Positions 1 to 10,026 of a DNA stretch of 19,914 nucleotides are shown in pieces (position 1 is the stretch's first letter; the number at the start of each line of letters is the position of its first letter). The DNA is taken from assembly GCA_031127185.1 (NCBI GenBank), contig JARIET010000014.1, forward strand, positions 1-19,914, given 5' to 3'. The position numbers were made by a program, and so were the translations under genes. This stretch comes from Gemmatimonadota bacterium. Its GTDB lineage: Bacteria; Gemmatimonadota; Gemmatimonadetes; Gemmatimonadales; Gemmatimonadaceae. The notes below the pieces were generated by a model that saw nothing but the letters and a program-made list of their open reading frames with translations, searched no databases and had not been told where the DNA came from.

Positions 1-2019
1 AAGCGAGTCGAACCCGCCGACCTTTTCGCCGAGGTGCTGCTTGGCGCTGTGCTCGCCGGTCAGCCGTTGCTCGAGTGCCCGGTACAGCACGTCATGGACG
101 AGCGTACTCTTACCACTTCCAGACACGCCAGTGACGCAGGTGAGCGCCCCAAGCGGAAATTTCACGTCAACGCCGCGCAAGTTGTGTTCGCGGGCGCCAC
201 GCAAGGTGAGCCATCGGGCTCCGATGGCCCGACGCGACTCTGCGAACGGCAGCGTTCGTTCGCCCGACAGATACTTCCCGGTCAGCGGACTTTGCGCGGC
301 GGCGAGGCTCACGGGGCCCGCAAACACCAGTTCGCCGCCGAGTTCACCGCTGCCTGGACCGAGTTCCACCATCCAGTCGGCTGCGCGAATCGCGTCGAGG
401 TCGTGCTCGACCACCACCACCGTGTTGCCCGCGTCGCGGAGCTTGGCCAGCAACGCCAGCAGGCGGTCGAGGTCGCGGGCATGCAGGCCGATGCTCGGTT
501 CATCGAGCACATACGTGGTGTCCACGAGGTGCGAGCCGAGCGAGTTCGACAACGTGATGCGTTGTGCCTCACCGCCCGAGAGGGTGCGCGTTGCGCGATC
601 AAGCGTGAGGTAGGTCAGCCCCACATCGCAGAGGAATCGCAATCGGCCGCGCGCCTCGCGCAGGATGTGCGCGGCCACTTCCTGTTCGCTGCCCGAGAGA
701 AAGAGCGCGTCGGTCCATGCGCGCAGCAGCTCAACCGGCATCGCGCAGACGTCGGCGATCGAACGGCCGCCGACCTTCACGTGTAGTGCGTTGGGTTGGA
801 GCTTGCTGCCCCCGCAACCGCGGCATTGCTGCGCGATCTGGTAGCGGCGCAGGAATACGCGGATGTACTGCTTGTACTTCTTGGGTTCGAGCGACTCCAG
901 GTGCCGGATCACGCCGAGGAATCCCTTGGCCTTGCCTCGCAGGAGCGCGTCGCGCTGCGCAGCGGCGAGCAGACGCCAGGGGCGGTCCATCGGGATCCCT
1001 TCGCGTCTGCAGAAGTCCGCAAGGGCCCGCCGCTTATTGTCGTAGCGCGGCATGGTCCACGGCTCGAGCGCACCGTCCTTGAGCGCGCGGTCGGGGTAGG
1101 GCACAATCAGCGACTCGTCGTACTCCAGCGTTGCGCCAAAGCCGTTGCAGGTGGGACAGGCGCCGCGCGGATTGTTGAAGCTGAAGAGCTGGGGAGTTGG
1201 CGCGGGAGCGACGTGACCGTCGTCGGGACAGCGGAAATGCTGGGTAAAACTGCAACGGACGGTTGACGGCTGACGGTTCACGGTTGACGGGTCTCCATTG
1301 GCGGTCACCAGTGCCACGGCGTCCCCATCGCCCTCACGGAACGCGGTTTCCAGCCCGTCAGTCACCCGGGTTCCCGACCCGGCATCCAGGACGAGCCGGT
1401 CTGCGACGACGAGAAGCTCCTTCGTCTTGGACAGGTTCACGCCGTTGGCGAGCTCTTCGACGTGCATTCCTTCGCCGTCGGCCACGACGCGGACAAAACC
1501 CTGTGCCTTGAGGCCGTCCACCAGTTCTGCGTGCGTGAGCTTGGCCGACCGCTTGAGCGGGAAGGTGATGTGCACGCGCGCATTCGGATGGGCCGCGACA
1601 AGGGCATCCGCTGCCGACTGCGCCGAGTCGGGCTTCAGCTCGCGCCCGCAAACCGGACACACCGTGCGACCGACCCGGGCCCAGAGCAGGCGCAGGTAGT
1701 CGTAAATCTCCGTTGCCGTACCGACGGTTGACCGCGAGGTGCGCGTCGGGTTTTTCTGCTCGATGGCGACGGCGGGCGAGAGGCCGTCGATAAAATCCAC
1801 ATCGGGCTTGTGCATCCGCTCGAGGAACTGCCGCGCGTATGCCGACAAGGACTCCACATAGCGGCGTTGCCCTTCCGCGTAGATCGTGTCGAATGCGAGG
1901 GAGGACTTCCCGGAGCCCGACGGTCCGGTGATGACCGTGATGGCGCGCCGCGGGAGATCAAGGGAGATGCCCTTGAGATTGTGCTGCCTGGCCCCGCGGA
2001 TCCGTATGTGTTCCTTCAC
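1..2019 (-). CDS. uvrA: UvrA, excinuclease ABC subunit A (N-terminal 673 codons; rest off the window)
   Basis: UvrA is the DNA-damage-sensing ABC-type ATPase of nucleotide excision repair. It works as a dimer and loads UvrB at lesions. Reading the minus strand from a GTG gives an uninterrupted frame to the window edge. Visible are the first Walker A (GPSGSGKSS, residues 32-40), the CPVCG pair near 121-125, the stretch FSFNNPRGACPTCNGFG of the first zinc module, the ABC signature LSGGEAQRI (480-488) followed by LDEPSIGLH, and the second Walker A (GVSGSGKST, 631-639). Full-length UvrA is usually about 940-960 residues, so the last third is missing because of the window edge. An in-frame TAG four codons upstream of the GTG fixes the start. 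There is no Shine-Dalgarno site. Two oddities are a heptad-repeat insertion at residues 244-254 and CPDDGH where the first zinc module normally has CxxC. It is divergent from the FHA gene. Confidence 0.97.
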   Translation of the reverse strand, partial: MKEHIRIRGARQHNLKGISLDLPRRAITVITGPSGSGKSSLAFDTIYAEGQRRYVESLSAYARQFLERMHKPDVDFIDGLSPAVAIEQKNPTRTSRSTVGTATEIYDYLRLLWARVGRTVCPVCGRELKPDSAQSAADALVAAHPNARVHITFPLKRSAKLTHAELVDGLKAQGFVRVVADGEGMHVEELANGVNLSKTKELLVVADRLVLDAGSGTRVTDGLETAFREGDGDAVALVTANGDPSTVNRQPSTVRCSFTQHFRCPDDGHVAPAPTPQLFSFNNPRGACPTCNGFGATLEYDESLIVPYPDRALKDGALEPWTMPRYDNKRRALADFCRREGIPMDRPWRLLAAAQRDALLRGKAKGFLGVIRHLESLEPKKYKQYIRVFLRRYQIAQQCRGCGGSKLQPNALHVKVGGRSIADVCAMPVELLRAWTDALFLSGSEQEVAAHILREARGRLRFLCDVGLTYLTLDRATRTLSGGEAQRITLSNSLGSHLVDTTYVLDEPSIGLHARDLDRLLALLAKLRDAGNTVVVVEHDLDAIRAADWMVELGPGSGELGGELVFAGPVSLAAAQSPLTGKYLSGERTLPFAESRRAIGARWLTLRGAREHNLRGVDVKFPLGALTCVTGVSGSGKSTLVHDVLYRALEQRLTGEHSAKQHLGEKVGGFDSL
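1261..1290 (-). repeat. Four imperfect heptads (GTCAACC type) inside uvrA
   Basis: On the coding strand the heptads read GTCAACC, GTGAACC, GTCAGCC, GTCAACC (1288 down to 1261). On the plus strand the unit is GGTTGAC. Because three heptads equal seven codons, the peptide repeats as PSTVNRQ-PSTVR (residues 244-255). This lies in a loop just before the first zinc module. It looks like a short-sequence-repeat insertion rather than conserved UvrA sequence. A change of one or two units would break the frame; a change of three would not. Confidence 0.8.
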
Positions 2020-2025
2020 GCCAGA

Positions 2026-2031
2026 AAGCTA
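2026..2031 (-). promoter_or_regulatory. Putative -10 hexamer for uvrA (leaderless start)
   Basis: TAGCTT on the minus strand ends 6 bases before the uvrA GTG, which has no ribosome binding site. This spacing would put transcription initiation at or next to the start codon. No good -35 element is visible. The support is mainly that the same arrangement recurs at the other transcription-unit leaders in this window. Confidence 0.4.
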
Positions 2032-2076
2032 GTCCCGGGGCCAAATACATCTATTAACGGCGAATGTGTTTCCTTC

Positions 2077-2105
2077 TTGCCACCCTCAGGAGCGGGCCGT
2101 AGTTT
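2077..2105 (+). promoter_or_regulatory. Putative promoter of the FHA-PP2C operon (TTGCCA-17-TAGTTT)
   Basis: TTGCCA (2077-2082) and TAGTTT (2100-2105) are separated by 17 bases, the ideal sigma-70 spacing. The -10 ends 8 bases before the ATG at 2114, so the transcript would be leaderless or nearly so. An AGGAG at 2088-2092 lies between the two boxes. It is 21 bases from the ATG, too far to be its ribosome binding site, and it has no start codon at the right distance. Confidence 0.5.
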
Positions 2106-2113
2106 CCGCCGGA

Positions 2114-3586
2114 ATGCCGTATCTCCAATTCCGCGAACAGCGCGTCACGCTCACTTCGGCCGATCAGGCCATAGGCGCGTTCGACGGAGCCGCCATCCGC
2201 ATTCCTGGTGACGACCCGGCAGCACGGGCGATCGTCAGGCTGGGCGCCGATGGGACCGGGATTATTGCACGCGGGTCACCGACTGCGCTTGTGTCGGTCA
2301 ATGGGGTGCAGCTGGGCGCGGAGCCATCGCCATTATTGCACGGCGACAAGGTCGAGATCGGCGGCCAGCAACTCCACTATGGCGACGACGCCAAGGGTGG
2401 CAGTACGCAGTTCATTTCCGCGGCGGCGCTGGCCGAGCAGGTGCGGGCGGCGGGGTCTGCGCCGAAGAAACCGACCAGCGCCACGGGGGGACGCCTCGTC
2501 TCGCTCGTGGATGGTCGCGAATATGCGATTTCGGAAGCGGGTGTGACGTTCGGCCGCGAAATCGGAAACGACATCGTGGTGGCTTCCGGCGAGGTATCGC
2601 GCCGGCACGCACAGATTGCGCCTGGAGAGGGCGGATACATCCTCACTGACCTCAGCACGAACGGCGTGCTGATCAATGGGTCGCGCGTGGCGCAGACGCA
2701 GGTGCTTGGGCGGGGCGATGTGATCCGGCTTGGCGGCGAAGAGTTCCGGTTTTACGCGGACAAGGTGAAGGAGCCCGCGGCGAGTGCAACCCCCCCGGCA
2801 GCGCCAGAAGTACCGGCGACGCCTGCACCCGCCGCGGCACCTCCGCCGCCCGAGCCGGCATTTGTGGTGGAGCAAACGGCGCCGCCGGCGGTTATCCACG
2901 GCACCGCCGAACGTGTCGCGGCTTCCCCGGCCGGGCCCGACGATTCGACGATCCGTCCGGGCGCAAAGCCCCCGGTCTCTGAGGAAGCGACCCGGCCGTC
3001 AGTCGCGCGCACCCCGATCGCGTCGCTGGAGATCATCAACGAAGGGCCCATGAAGGGGAAGCGGTTCGAGATCTACACGCCGCTCACCAACATCGGCCGC
3101 GGGGCCCACAACGACATCGCCATCGCGAACGAGAGCGTCTCGGATTCGCACGCCAAGATCCTTCGCAAGGACGGCCATTGGTACGTGGTTGACCAGGGTT
3201 CGACCAACGGGACCTACCTCTCCGGACGACGCGTTCAGGGCGAGCAGCAGCTGGTGGGGGCGCCGGACGTCCGTTTCGGCGACATCAAGGTTACCTTCCG
3301 TCCCGCGGCTGGCCATCAGGATGCGGGTGGGAGCACGCGGGCGGTTGCGGCCGTACACGTCGACGCGGCTCGCCGGATGTCAACACACCAACAGCAAGGG
3401 CCCACTGCGCCAGCTGCCGCGAATCCGGTTCCGACGGCGGCGCCGAAGCTGGAGAAGCCGTTTGTAAATCCGGAAGTACAGGTGCCGGAGAAGAAGAAGG
3501 GGTGCGCAGCTGTCATTGCCTTCGTGATTGCCCTCGGCGCCGCCGGCGCTGGGATGCTCGTAGTCATCCTCAGCATCGGGAGCTGA
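2114..3586 (+). CDS. Triple-FHA-domain protein with C-terminal membrane anchor
   Basis: This 490-residue protein should bind phospho-threonine peptides at the inner face of the membrane. A degenerate FHA-like fold (about 1-90) lacks the usual GR and SxxH. A complete FHA domain (about 128-215) has GR at 147-148, SRRH at 162-165 and TNG at 182-184. After a Pro/Ala-rich linker (about 220-300) comes a third FHA domain (about 303-397) with GR at 328-329, SDSH at 343-346 and TNG at 364-366. A second low-complexity linker leads to EKKKG and one hydrophobic helix (about 464-487), then only three residues, so it is tail-anchored with the FHA domains cytoplasmic. A GTG at 2066 would add 16 residues. 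I prefer the ATG at 2114 because the conserved-looking part begins there and a promoter fits. The stop lies 3 bases before the PP2C gene, so the two are probably co-translated. No kinase is encoded here. Confidence 0.9.
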   Translation: MPYLQFREQRVTLTSADQAIGAFDGAAIRIPGDDPAARAIVRLGADGTGIIARGSPTALVSVNGVQLGAEPSPLLHGDKVEIGGQQLHYGDDAKGGSTQFISAAALAEQVRAAGSAPKKPTSATGGRLVSLVDGREYAISEAGVTFGREIGNDIVVASGEVSRRHAQIAPGEGGYILTDLSTNGVLINGSRVAQTQVLGRGDVIRLGGEEFRFYADKVKEPAASATPPAAPEVPATPAPAAAPPPPEPAFVVEQTAPPAVIHGTAERVAASPAGPDDSTIRPGAKPPVSEEATRPSVARTPIASLEIINEGPMKGKRFEIYTPLTNIGRGAHNDIAIANESVSDSHAKILRKDGHWYVVDQGSTNGTYLSGRRVQGEQQLVGAPDVRFGDIKVTFRPAAGHQDAGGSTRAVAAVHVDAARRMSTHQQQGPTAPAAANPVPTAAPKLEKPFVNPEVQVPEKKKGCAAVIAFVIALGAAGAGMLVVILSIGS

Positions 3587-3589
3587 GCC

Positions 3590-4369
3590 GTGCAGCTTGC
3601 CGTGGGCGCCAGATCGGATGTCGGCATGGTTCGGTCCGGCAACGAGGACAGCTTCTTTGCCGAGGCGGATGATCGTCGCGGCGTGTTTGTCGTCGCGGAC
3701 GGCATGGGTGGTCACGCGGCGGGCGAGGTCGCCAGCGAGATGGCGGTGCAAATCGTCTCCCGCTACCTGCTGCCGCTCGAGCATATCCGTGATCAGGAAG
3801 CCGACGACAAGATGGCGCAGTCGTTGCGCGACGCCAATCGCGCGATCTACGAGCGAATGCTTGCTGAAGTCGACAAGCAGGGCATGGGCACGACGGCCTC
3901 TTGCCTGGTGCTATCGGGCAACCAGTTCCTCATCGGGCAGGTCGGCGACTCACGGATCTATCTCCTTCGCGACGGCGCGCTGCGCCAGATCACCAAGGAT
4001 CATTCGTACGTTCAGGAGCAGGTGGATGCGGGGCTGCTGACGCCCGAACAGGCCCGGTACCACCCGTACAGCAACGTGATCACGCGCTGCGTCGGGGCCA
4101 ACGAGTCGGTGGATGTGGACCTATATCGCGGCGAGTCGCTGCCCGGCGATGTTTTCCTCGTGGCCAGTGACGGTCTCACCGGAATGGTTGACGACCGGCG
4201 GCTGCAGCAGATCCTCCTGGCACGCTCGAGCCCGGGGCGCATTGTGGACGCGCTCATCGCCGAGGCCAATGGCCGCGGCGGCCTCGACAACATCACGGCA
4301 ATCGTGATCCAGGTGGGTACCGTTGAGGTCGCAAGCTCCACTGATGGCGCGGCAGGCGCGGCGGACTGA
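3590..4369 (+). CDS. PP2C-family Ser/Thr protein phosphatase (Stp1/PrpC type)
   Basis: This 259-residue metal-dependent phosphatase should remove phosphate from Ser/Thr residues and so oppose Hanks-type kinases. The PP2C motifs are in order: R15 and NED (18-20), DGMGGH (37-42, metal-binding Asp), GMGTT (98-102), GDSR (119-122), ASDGL (192-196, metal Asp) and GLDNIT (231-236). It has no membrane segment or extra domain, and the length is normal for the bacterial Stp1/PrpC group. It starts with GTG, preceded at a good distance by GGGAG (3578-3582) inside the end of the FHA gene. Its stop codon overlaps the next ATG by one base (TGATG). Pairing with an FHA reader suggests a shared set of phosphoproteins; that link is inferred. 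Confidence 0.95.
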   Translation: MQLAVGARSDVGMVRSGNEDSFFAEADDRRGVFVVADGMGGHAAGEVASEMAVQIVSRYLLPLEHIRDQEADDKMAQSLRDANRAIYERMLAEVDKQGMGTTASCLVLSGNQFLIGQVGDSRIYLLRDGALRQITKDHSYVQEQVDAGLLTPEQARYHPYSNVITRCVGANESVDVDLYRGESLPGDVFLVASDGLTGMVDDRRLQQILLARSSPGRIVDALIAEANGRGGLDNITAIVIQVGTVEVASSTDGAAGAAD

Positions 4370-4551
4370 TGCCGGATACTGAGAGCGTCGGGTCGCTCTC
4401 CGCGCTGTACCTCGGGAACATCCTGTACGCGCTGGAGCGCTGCGCCATTTCCCTTGAGACGGAGGGAAAGGCCGAGGATGCCGCGTTTTACCGGGGCATC
4501 GGGCGCGCGCTGGCTGAAGCGCGGGGCAAGGAGAAGCTCAAGTCCAGCTGA
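4369..4551 (+). CDS. Unrecognised 60-residue protein coupled to the PP2C gene
   Basis: I do not recognise this family. The start overlaps the PP2C stop as TGATG, which strongly suggests a real, translationally coupled gene. The protein has no signal peptide, membrane segment, cysteine pair or known motif. Much of it looks helical: an N-terminal stretch around LYLGNILYALERCAISLE, then a second helix around AAFYRGIGRALAEAR, and a basic tail KEKLKSS. It could be a small adaptor or regulator for the phosphatase or the FHA protein; this rests on position only. It ends 38 bases before the convergent HD-domain gene. A 5-bp GC hairpin (4554-4566) sits in that gap but has no T-tract. Confidence 0.7.
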   Translation: MPDTESVGSLSALYLGNILYALERCAISLETEGKAEDAAFYRGIGRALAEARGKEKLKSS

Positions 4552-4589
4552 CGGCCCGCGTCGGGCTGCCGCATGGCCGCCGAGCAGCG

Positions 4590-5819
4590 CTAGCCGGCAG
4601 TGACGATTCCGATGACCTTCGCGACGGCCTTTCTGGCGTCTAACTTCCCGGCCGTGAACACCCGAAGCCAGCGCGCACTGCGGTAGAGCTCATCAGCGAG
4701 GCGCGTGACCTGGATGGCGCCCGGAGCCCCGGATTCCGTGAGGCGACGCACCGAACCGTCGCGTTCTTCCACCAGCAGGTCGAGTCCGAGCATCTGCGTC
4801 TTGGCCGGGTAATCGAGTAGCACGTCCGTCGGTGGGAGCCCGAGTTCCGCTGCCAGGGTCGCTTCCGCGATCCGCACGCGCGGCAGGTCGTCGGATATCC
4901 ATTCCAATGCATCGCCGGGCAGCTCAGCGGCCGAGGCCTCGAAGGCCCGCTTGAAGAGTCGACGCTCACGGAGGGCCGCGACCATCGCGTCTACGCCGCC
5001 CTCGCCGACGGCGTGAAGCAGCGCTTCGTCGGTGAATGCGCCGAGCTGTTCGAGCCGCACGGCCTTTCGCTCGAGAGCCCGTTCCACGATCCGCTTGTAC
5101 ATGGCGGTGGCGCTGCGCACGGCGTGATGCCAGTACACGTTGCGGTACATCTGATACTTGGCGAAGAGCAGCGACTCGACGGCAGCCAGGCCCTTGGCTG
5201 CAATACCGATGGCGAGTTTTCCGGATTGCGGGTCACGGAGGAGTCGCATGGCCTGAATCAGGCGCCCTTCGTCGATCATTCCATAGGGGACGCCGCAGAG
5301 CAGCGAGTCGCGGCGCAGGTAATCGATCTTGTCGAGGTCGTATGAACCCGAGATCAAGCCTTGGAGCGGCGAGGCGCTCTTGCCGCAGATCAGCGAAAAG
5401 ATCCGTTCCGGGGCGTCAGCGGCGATTTCGGAACGCAGCACCTCGGCCACCGGCCCACGTGTCACCAACCATTCCGAAAGCACCTCGTGGTGCGGTGCTC
5501 CGATCTCTTCGAGGGCGTGGGAAAAGGGATAGTGGCCCACATCGTGGAGGAGCGCAGCGCAGGCGATCACCGCCGGCTCATCTGCCGACAGCGAGGCCAG
5601 CGCGCCCGCTTCCCTCAGGTTGGCCAGTGCGCGGCGGGCGAGGTGGTAGGCGCCCACCGCGTGTTCAAAGCGCGAGTGCGTCGCGCCGGGATAGACGAGG
5701 TGCGCGAGGCCCAGCTGCCGGACGTACCGCAGGCGCTGCATCGGCGGCGTATCGAGGAGCCGCGCGGCCACCGGATCGACGGTGACGGACCCCCAAAGTG
5801 TGTCGCGGATGTACAGCAT
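4590..5819 (-). CDS. HD-domain phosphohydrolase (COG1078 / SAMHD1-like)
   Basis: A 409-residue protein of the HD superfamily related to dNTP triphosphohydrolases; substrates vary across the family, so the true substrate is unknown. It opens with the family's typical IRD...G element (residues 4-10). The metal site is visible as HSRFEH (48-53), LLHDVGH (90-96; the HD pair is 92-93) and the later Asp in SYDLDKIDYLRRD (160-172). The C-terminal half is helical with no other recognisable domain. An ATG four codons upstream (5831) lies inside the pckA terminator hairpin, so I chose the ATG at 5819, which also matches where family members begin. There is no Shine-Dalgarno site. It is transcribed in the same direction as maeB-pckA but is separated from them by the terminator, and converges with the FHA operon. 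Confidence 0.9.
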   Translation of the reverse strand: MLYIRDTLWGSVTVDPVAARLLDTPPMQRLRYVRQLGLAHLVYPGATHSRFEHAVGAYHLARRALANLREAGALASLSADEPAVIACAALLHDVGHYPFSHALEEIGAPHHEVLSEWLVTRGPVAEVLRSEIAADAPERIFSLICGKSASPLQGLISGSYDLDKIDYLRRDSLLCGVPYGMIDEGRLIQAMRLLRDPQSGKLAIGIAAKGLAAVESLLFAKYQMYRNVYWHHAVRSATAMYKRIVERALERKAVRLEQLGAFTDEALLHAVGEGGVDAMVAALRERRLFKRAFEASAAELPGDALEWISDDLPRVRIAEATLAAELGLPPTDVLLDYPAKTQMLGLDLLVEERDGSVRRLTESGAPGAIQVTRLADELYRSARWLRVFTAGKLDARKAVAKVIGIVTAG

Positions 5820-5823
5820 GGGG

Positions 5824-5859
5824 AAAAACATAAGGGCGGCGCCCCGGCGCCGCCCTTAT
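5824..5859 (-). terminator. Rho-independent terminator of maeB-pckA
   Basis: A perfect 14-bp inverted repeat (5830-5843 and 5846-5859, two bases between the arms) begins 21 bases after the pckA stop. On the minus strand it runs into GTTTTT, a classic intrinsic terminator. There is no T-run in the plus direction, so it acts for pckA only. It ends just before the HD-domain gene start. Confidence 0.9.
5827..5832 (-). promoter_or_regulatory. Possible -10 hexamer for the HD-domain gene
   Basis: TATGTT on the minus strand ends 7 bases before the ATG at 5819, matching the spacing at the other leaders. It overlaps the descending arm and T-run of the pckA terminator, so it may simply be part of that structure. 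No -35 match is visible. Confidence 0.25.
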
Positions 5860-5880
5860 GTCAGATCGGGGATGCGTGGC

Positions 5881-7494
<1,614 letters not shown>

Positions 7495-7526
7495 GGGATG
7501 AAGTGAAGTCAGAGGAAGGGCGGAGG

Positions 7527-9926
7527 TCAGCGCCTGGCCGCGGCGGGGGCACGCTGGCTCCCGGTCGAAGCTGACGCCGGATGGGGGGCGACCGGGTGGC
7601 CATTACCGTTGGCGGCCAGCCCTGTCGTGGCGCTCATTTCACCGGTGGTGCCCACGGGAATGTAGGTGCCACTTGTGGTGCGCACGCGCCACTGCGCATC
7701 AATGACGGCGACAGCCGCCATGTTGACAACGTCCTGTACGTCGGCCGTGAGTTCAAGTACATGCACGGGATGGGCCATGCCGACAAGGATCGGGCCCACG
7801 GCCGTAGCGCCGCCAAGCTTCGTCAGCAGCTTGTAGGCGATATTGCCGGCACTGAGGTTCGGGAAGATCAGCACGTTGGCGGCTTCCGTCAGTTTGCTGA
7901 ACGGATAGCGCTTCGTCGTCTCGTCCATGTCGAAGGCAGTGTCGGCCTGCATTTCACCGTCCACCATCAGTGCCGGGCGTTGTTCGCGCACGATTTGGAC
8001 GGCACGGGCCATTTTCGCCGAGTCGGGGTGCGAAACGGACCCGAAATTCGAGAACGACAGCATGGCGATCCTTGGCACCTGACCGAAGTTCGCCACGAGC
8101 CCGGCAGCGGAGATGGCGATCTGCGCCACCTGCTCCGCAGTGGGATCAATGTTGACGGTCGTGTCACCGCAAAAGACCACGCGATTATCGAAGACCAGCA
8201 TGTACAGCCCGCTGGCCAGCTTGGTCACGTGGTGGGCCCCAATCACTTCCAGTGCAGGGCGCACCGTCTCCGGGTAGTGCTTGCCGATGCCCCCGACGAT
8301 CGCGGCCGCATCACCCATCGCCACCTTCACGCTTCCGTAATACGCGCCTTTCTGGATGCGTTGCTGTGCTTCGGAGAGCGATAGCCCCTTGCGCTGGCGC
8401 CGCTCAAACAGGAACTGCGCGTAGCGATCGCGATGTTCGGACGTGGAAGGATCCTCGATCCGAATGCCCTCGAGTGACACCCCATACTCCCCGGCGGTGC
8501 CGCGAATGCGTGACTCGCGCCCGAGGAGGATGGGGTGCGCAATGCCCTCGTCCACCAGGATCTGCGCCGCGCGCAGGATCCGGAGCTCTTCGCCCTCGGG
8601 AAAGACCACCGACTTGGGGTCCTGCTGCGCGCGATTGATGATGCCGCGCATCAGGCCGCGGGCCTTGCCCAGCCGGAGTTCGAGCGAATCGCGGTACCCC
8701 TCGAGGTCGATCATCTCGCGCGCGACGCCGGAGGCGACCGCGGCCCAGGCCACGGCCGGTGCGACCCAGAGCAGGACGCGCGGGTCGAACGGGAAGGGAA
8801 TGAGGTAGTCGCGGCCGAACTTGACGTTGTCGAGGCCGTACAGCTGTGACACGCTGTCGGGCACATCCTCGCGCGCGAGCGCGGCAAGTGCGCGCGTCGC
8901 GGCCATCTTCATTTCCTCATTGATCTCCGTGGCGCGGACATCGAGGGCACCGCGGAAGATGAATGGGAAACACAAGACGTTGTTGACCTGGTTTGGGTAG
9001 TCGCTTCGTCCTGTCGCGACAATCGCATCGGTCCGCACCGCATGCACTTCGGGAGGGGTGATTTCCGGGTTCGGATTCGCGAGCGCGAAAATGATCGGGT
9101 CCTTCGCCATCGCTTTCACCATGCCTTGCGACATGGCACCGGCAGCCGACAGGCCCACGAAGACGTCGGCGCCGCGTATCGCGTCGTCGAGAGTGCGGTC
9201 CGTGGTCTTCAACGCAAACCGCGCCTTGTACGGATCCATGTGCTCGGTGCGGCCGTCGTAGACAACGCCGGACCGGTCGCACATCGCGATGTGCTCGCGC
9301 TTCACGCCCAGGCGCACGTAGTGCTCGGCGGTGGAAATCGCCGCGGCGCCCGCGCCCGAGAAGACGACCTTGACCTCCTCGATCTTCTTGCCGACCACAT
9401 CAAGCGCATTGAGCAGCGCGGCCCCAGAGATGATCGCCGTGCCGTGCTGGTCGTCGTGGAAGACGGGAATCTTCAGCGTCTTGCGGAGGGTCTCCTCGAC
9501 GAAGAAGCAGTCGGGCGCGCGGATGTCTTCCAGGTTGATTCCGCCGACCGTTGGTTCCAGGAGTTGGCAGAACTTCACGACGTCGTCGGGGATTTCGGAG
9601 CCGACTTCCAGATCGAAGACGTCGAGGTCGGCGAACTGCTTGAAGAGATTGCCCTTGCCTTCCATCACCGGCTTGCCGGCGGCCGCTCCGATGTTGCCGA
9701 GGCCAAGGACGGCGGTGCCGTTACTGACCACAGCGACAAGGTTTCCCTTGGCCGTGTATTTGTACACGTCCTCGGGGTTGGCCTTTATCTCCAGGCAGGG
9801 TTCTGCGACCCCCGGGGAGTATGCCAGCGAGAGGTCTCGCTGGTTTCCCAGTGGCTTGGTGGGAACAACGGCGATTTTCCCCGGGCGGCCGCGCGCGTGA
9901 TAGTCCAGCGCGTCTTCACGTCTCAT
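7527..9926 (-). CDS. maeB: NADP-type malic enzyme with phosphotransacetylase-like C-terminal domain
   Basis: This 799-residue fusion matches the MaeB architecture (E. coli MaeB is about 760). The malic-enzyme part (about 1-420) oxidatively decarboxylates malate to pyruvate with reduction of NAD(P). It shows [12 protein letters not shown] (33-44, catalytic Tyr36), Lys91 in MEGKGN, metal ligands in NLEDI (131-135) and FHDDQHG (157-162), and the dinucleotide fold [10 protein letters not shown] (187-196). The C-terminal part (about 440-765, from [11 protein letters not shown]) is phosphotransacetylase-like; in studied MaeB proteins it is regulatory, sensing acetyl-CoA, rather than catalytic. About 30 residues of Ala/Pro-rich tail follow. 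Cofactor preference cannot be read with certainty. The ATG at 9926 is the first start of the frame; there is no Shine-Dalgarno site. It is the first gene of the maeB-pckA unit and divergent from the DUF2946-like gene. Confidence 0.96.
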   Translation of the reverse strand: MRREDALDYHARGRPGKIAVVPTKPLGNQRDLSLAYSPGVAEPCLEIKANPEDVYKYTAKGNLVAVVSNGTAVLGLGNIGAAAGKPVMEGKGNLFKQFADLDVFDLEVGSEIPDDVVKFCQLLEPTVGGINLEDIRAPDCFFVEETLRKTLKIPVFHDDQHGTAIISGAALLNALDVVGKKIEEVKVVFSGAGAAAISTAEHYVRLGVKREHIAMCDRSGVVYDGRTEHMDPYKARFALKTTDRTLDDAIRGADVFVGLSAAGAMSQGMVKAMAKDPIIFALANPNPEITPPEVHAVRTDAIVATGRSDYPNQVNNVLCFPFIFRGALDVRATEINEEMKMAATRALAALAREDVPDSVSQLYGLDNVKFGRDYLIPFPFDPRVLLWVAPAVAWAAVASGVAREMIDLEGYRDSLELRLGKARGLMRGIINRAQQDPKSVVFPEGEELRILRAAQILVDEGIAHPILLGRESRIRGTAGEYGVSLEGIRIEDPSTSEHRDRYAQFLFERRQRKGLSLSEAQQRIQKGAYYGSVKVAMGDAAAIVGGIGKHYPETVRPALEVIGAHHVTKLASGLYMLVFDNRVVFCGDTTVNIDPTAEQVAQIAISAAGLVANFGQVPRIAMLSFSNFGSVSHPDSAKMARAVQIVREQRPALMVDGEMQADTAFDMDETTKRYPFSKLTEAANVLIFPNLSAGNIAYKLLTKLGGATAVGPILVGMAHPVHVLELTADVQDVVNMAAVAVIDAQWRVRTTSGTYIPVGTTGEMSATTGLAANGNGHPVAPHPASASTGSQRAPAAARR

Positions 9927-9935
9927 AGACGGACA

Positions 9936-9941
9936 AAGTTA
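9936..9941 (-). promoter_or_regulatory. Putative -10 hexamer for maeB-pckA
   Basis: TAACTT on the minus strand ends 9 bases before the maeB ATG. No Shine-Dalgarno site or convincing -35 is visible. It shares a 100-base divergent intergenic region with the promoter of the 10027 gene. I see no clear Fur- or Zur-type palindrome there. Confidence 0.4.
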
Positions 9942-10013
9942 ACAGACGGCGGAGGTCCTCGCCGACCACGATTCGGCGTGTCTTCGGTGCGGAACCTGAT
10001 ACGGGGTTCAGCG

Positions 10014-10019
10014 TATATT
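10014..10019 (+). promoter_or_regulatory. Putative -10 hexamer for the DUF2946-like/TonB receptor unit
   Basis: TATATT ends 7 bases before the ATG at 10027, which has no ribosome binding site. It is the best -10 match of the region and again implies a leaderless transcript. The region 17 bases upstream has no recognisable -35. Confidence 0.5.
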
Positions 10020-10026
10020 CTGCAGC

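Noticed and set aside
34..786. Plus-strand open frames opposite uvrA
   Set aside because: The minus strand is unmistakably uvrA with both Walker A motifs and the ABC signature.
4554..4566. Small hairpin GCCCG/CGGGC between the converging 60-residue and HD genes, considered as a terminator
   Set aside because: Only 5 bp with a 3-base loop and no T-run on either strand.
9946..9980. Imperfect inverted repeats between maeB and the 10027 gene (GGCGGAGG/CCTCGCC and CCGA/TCGG), considered as an operator
   Set aside because: The arms are short, bulged and GC-only, as expected by chance at this base composition; they do not match a Fur or Zur box.
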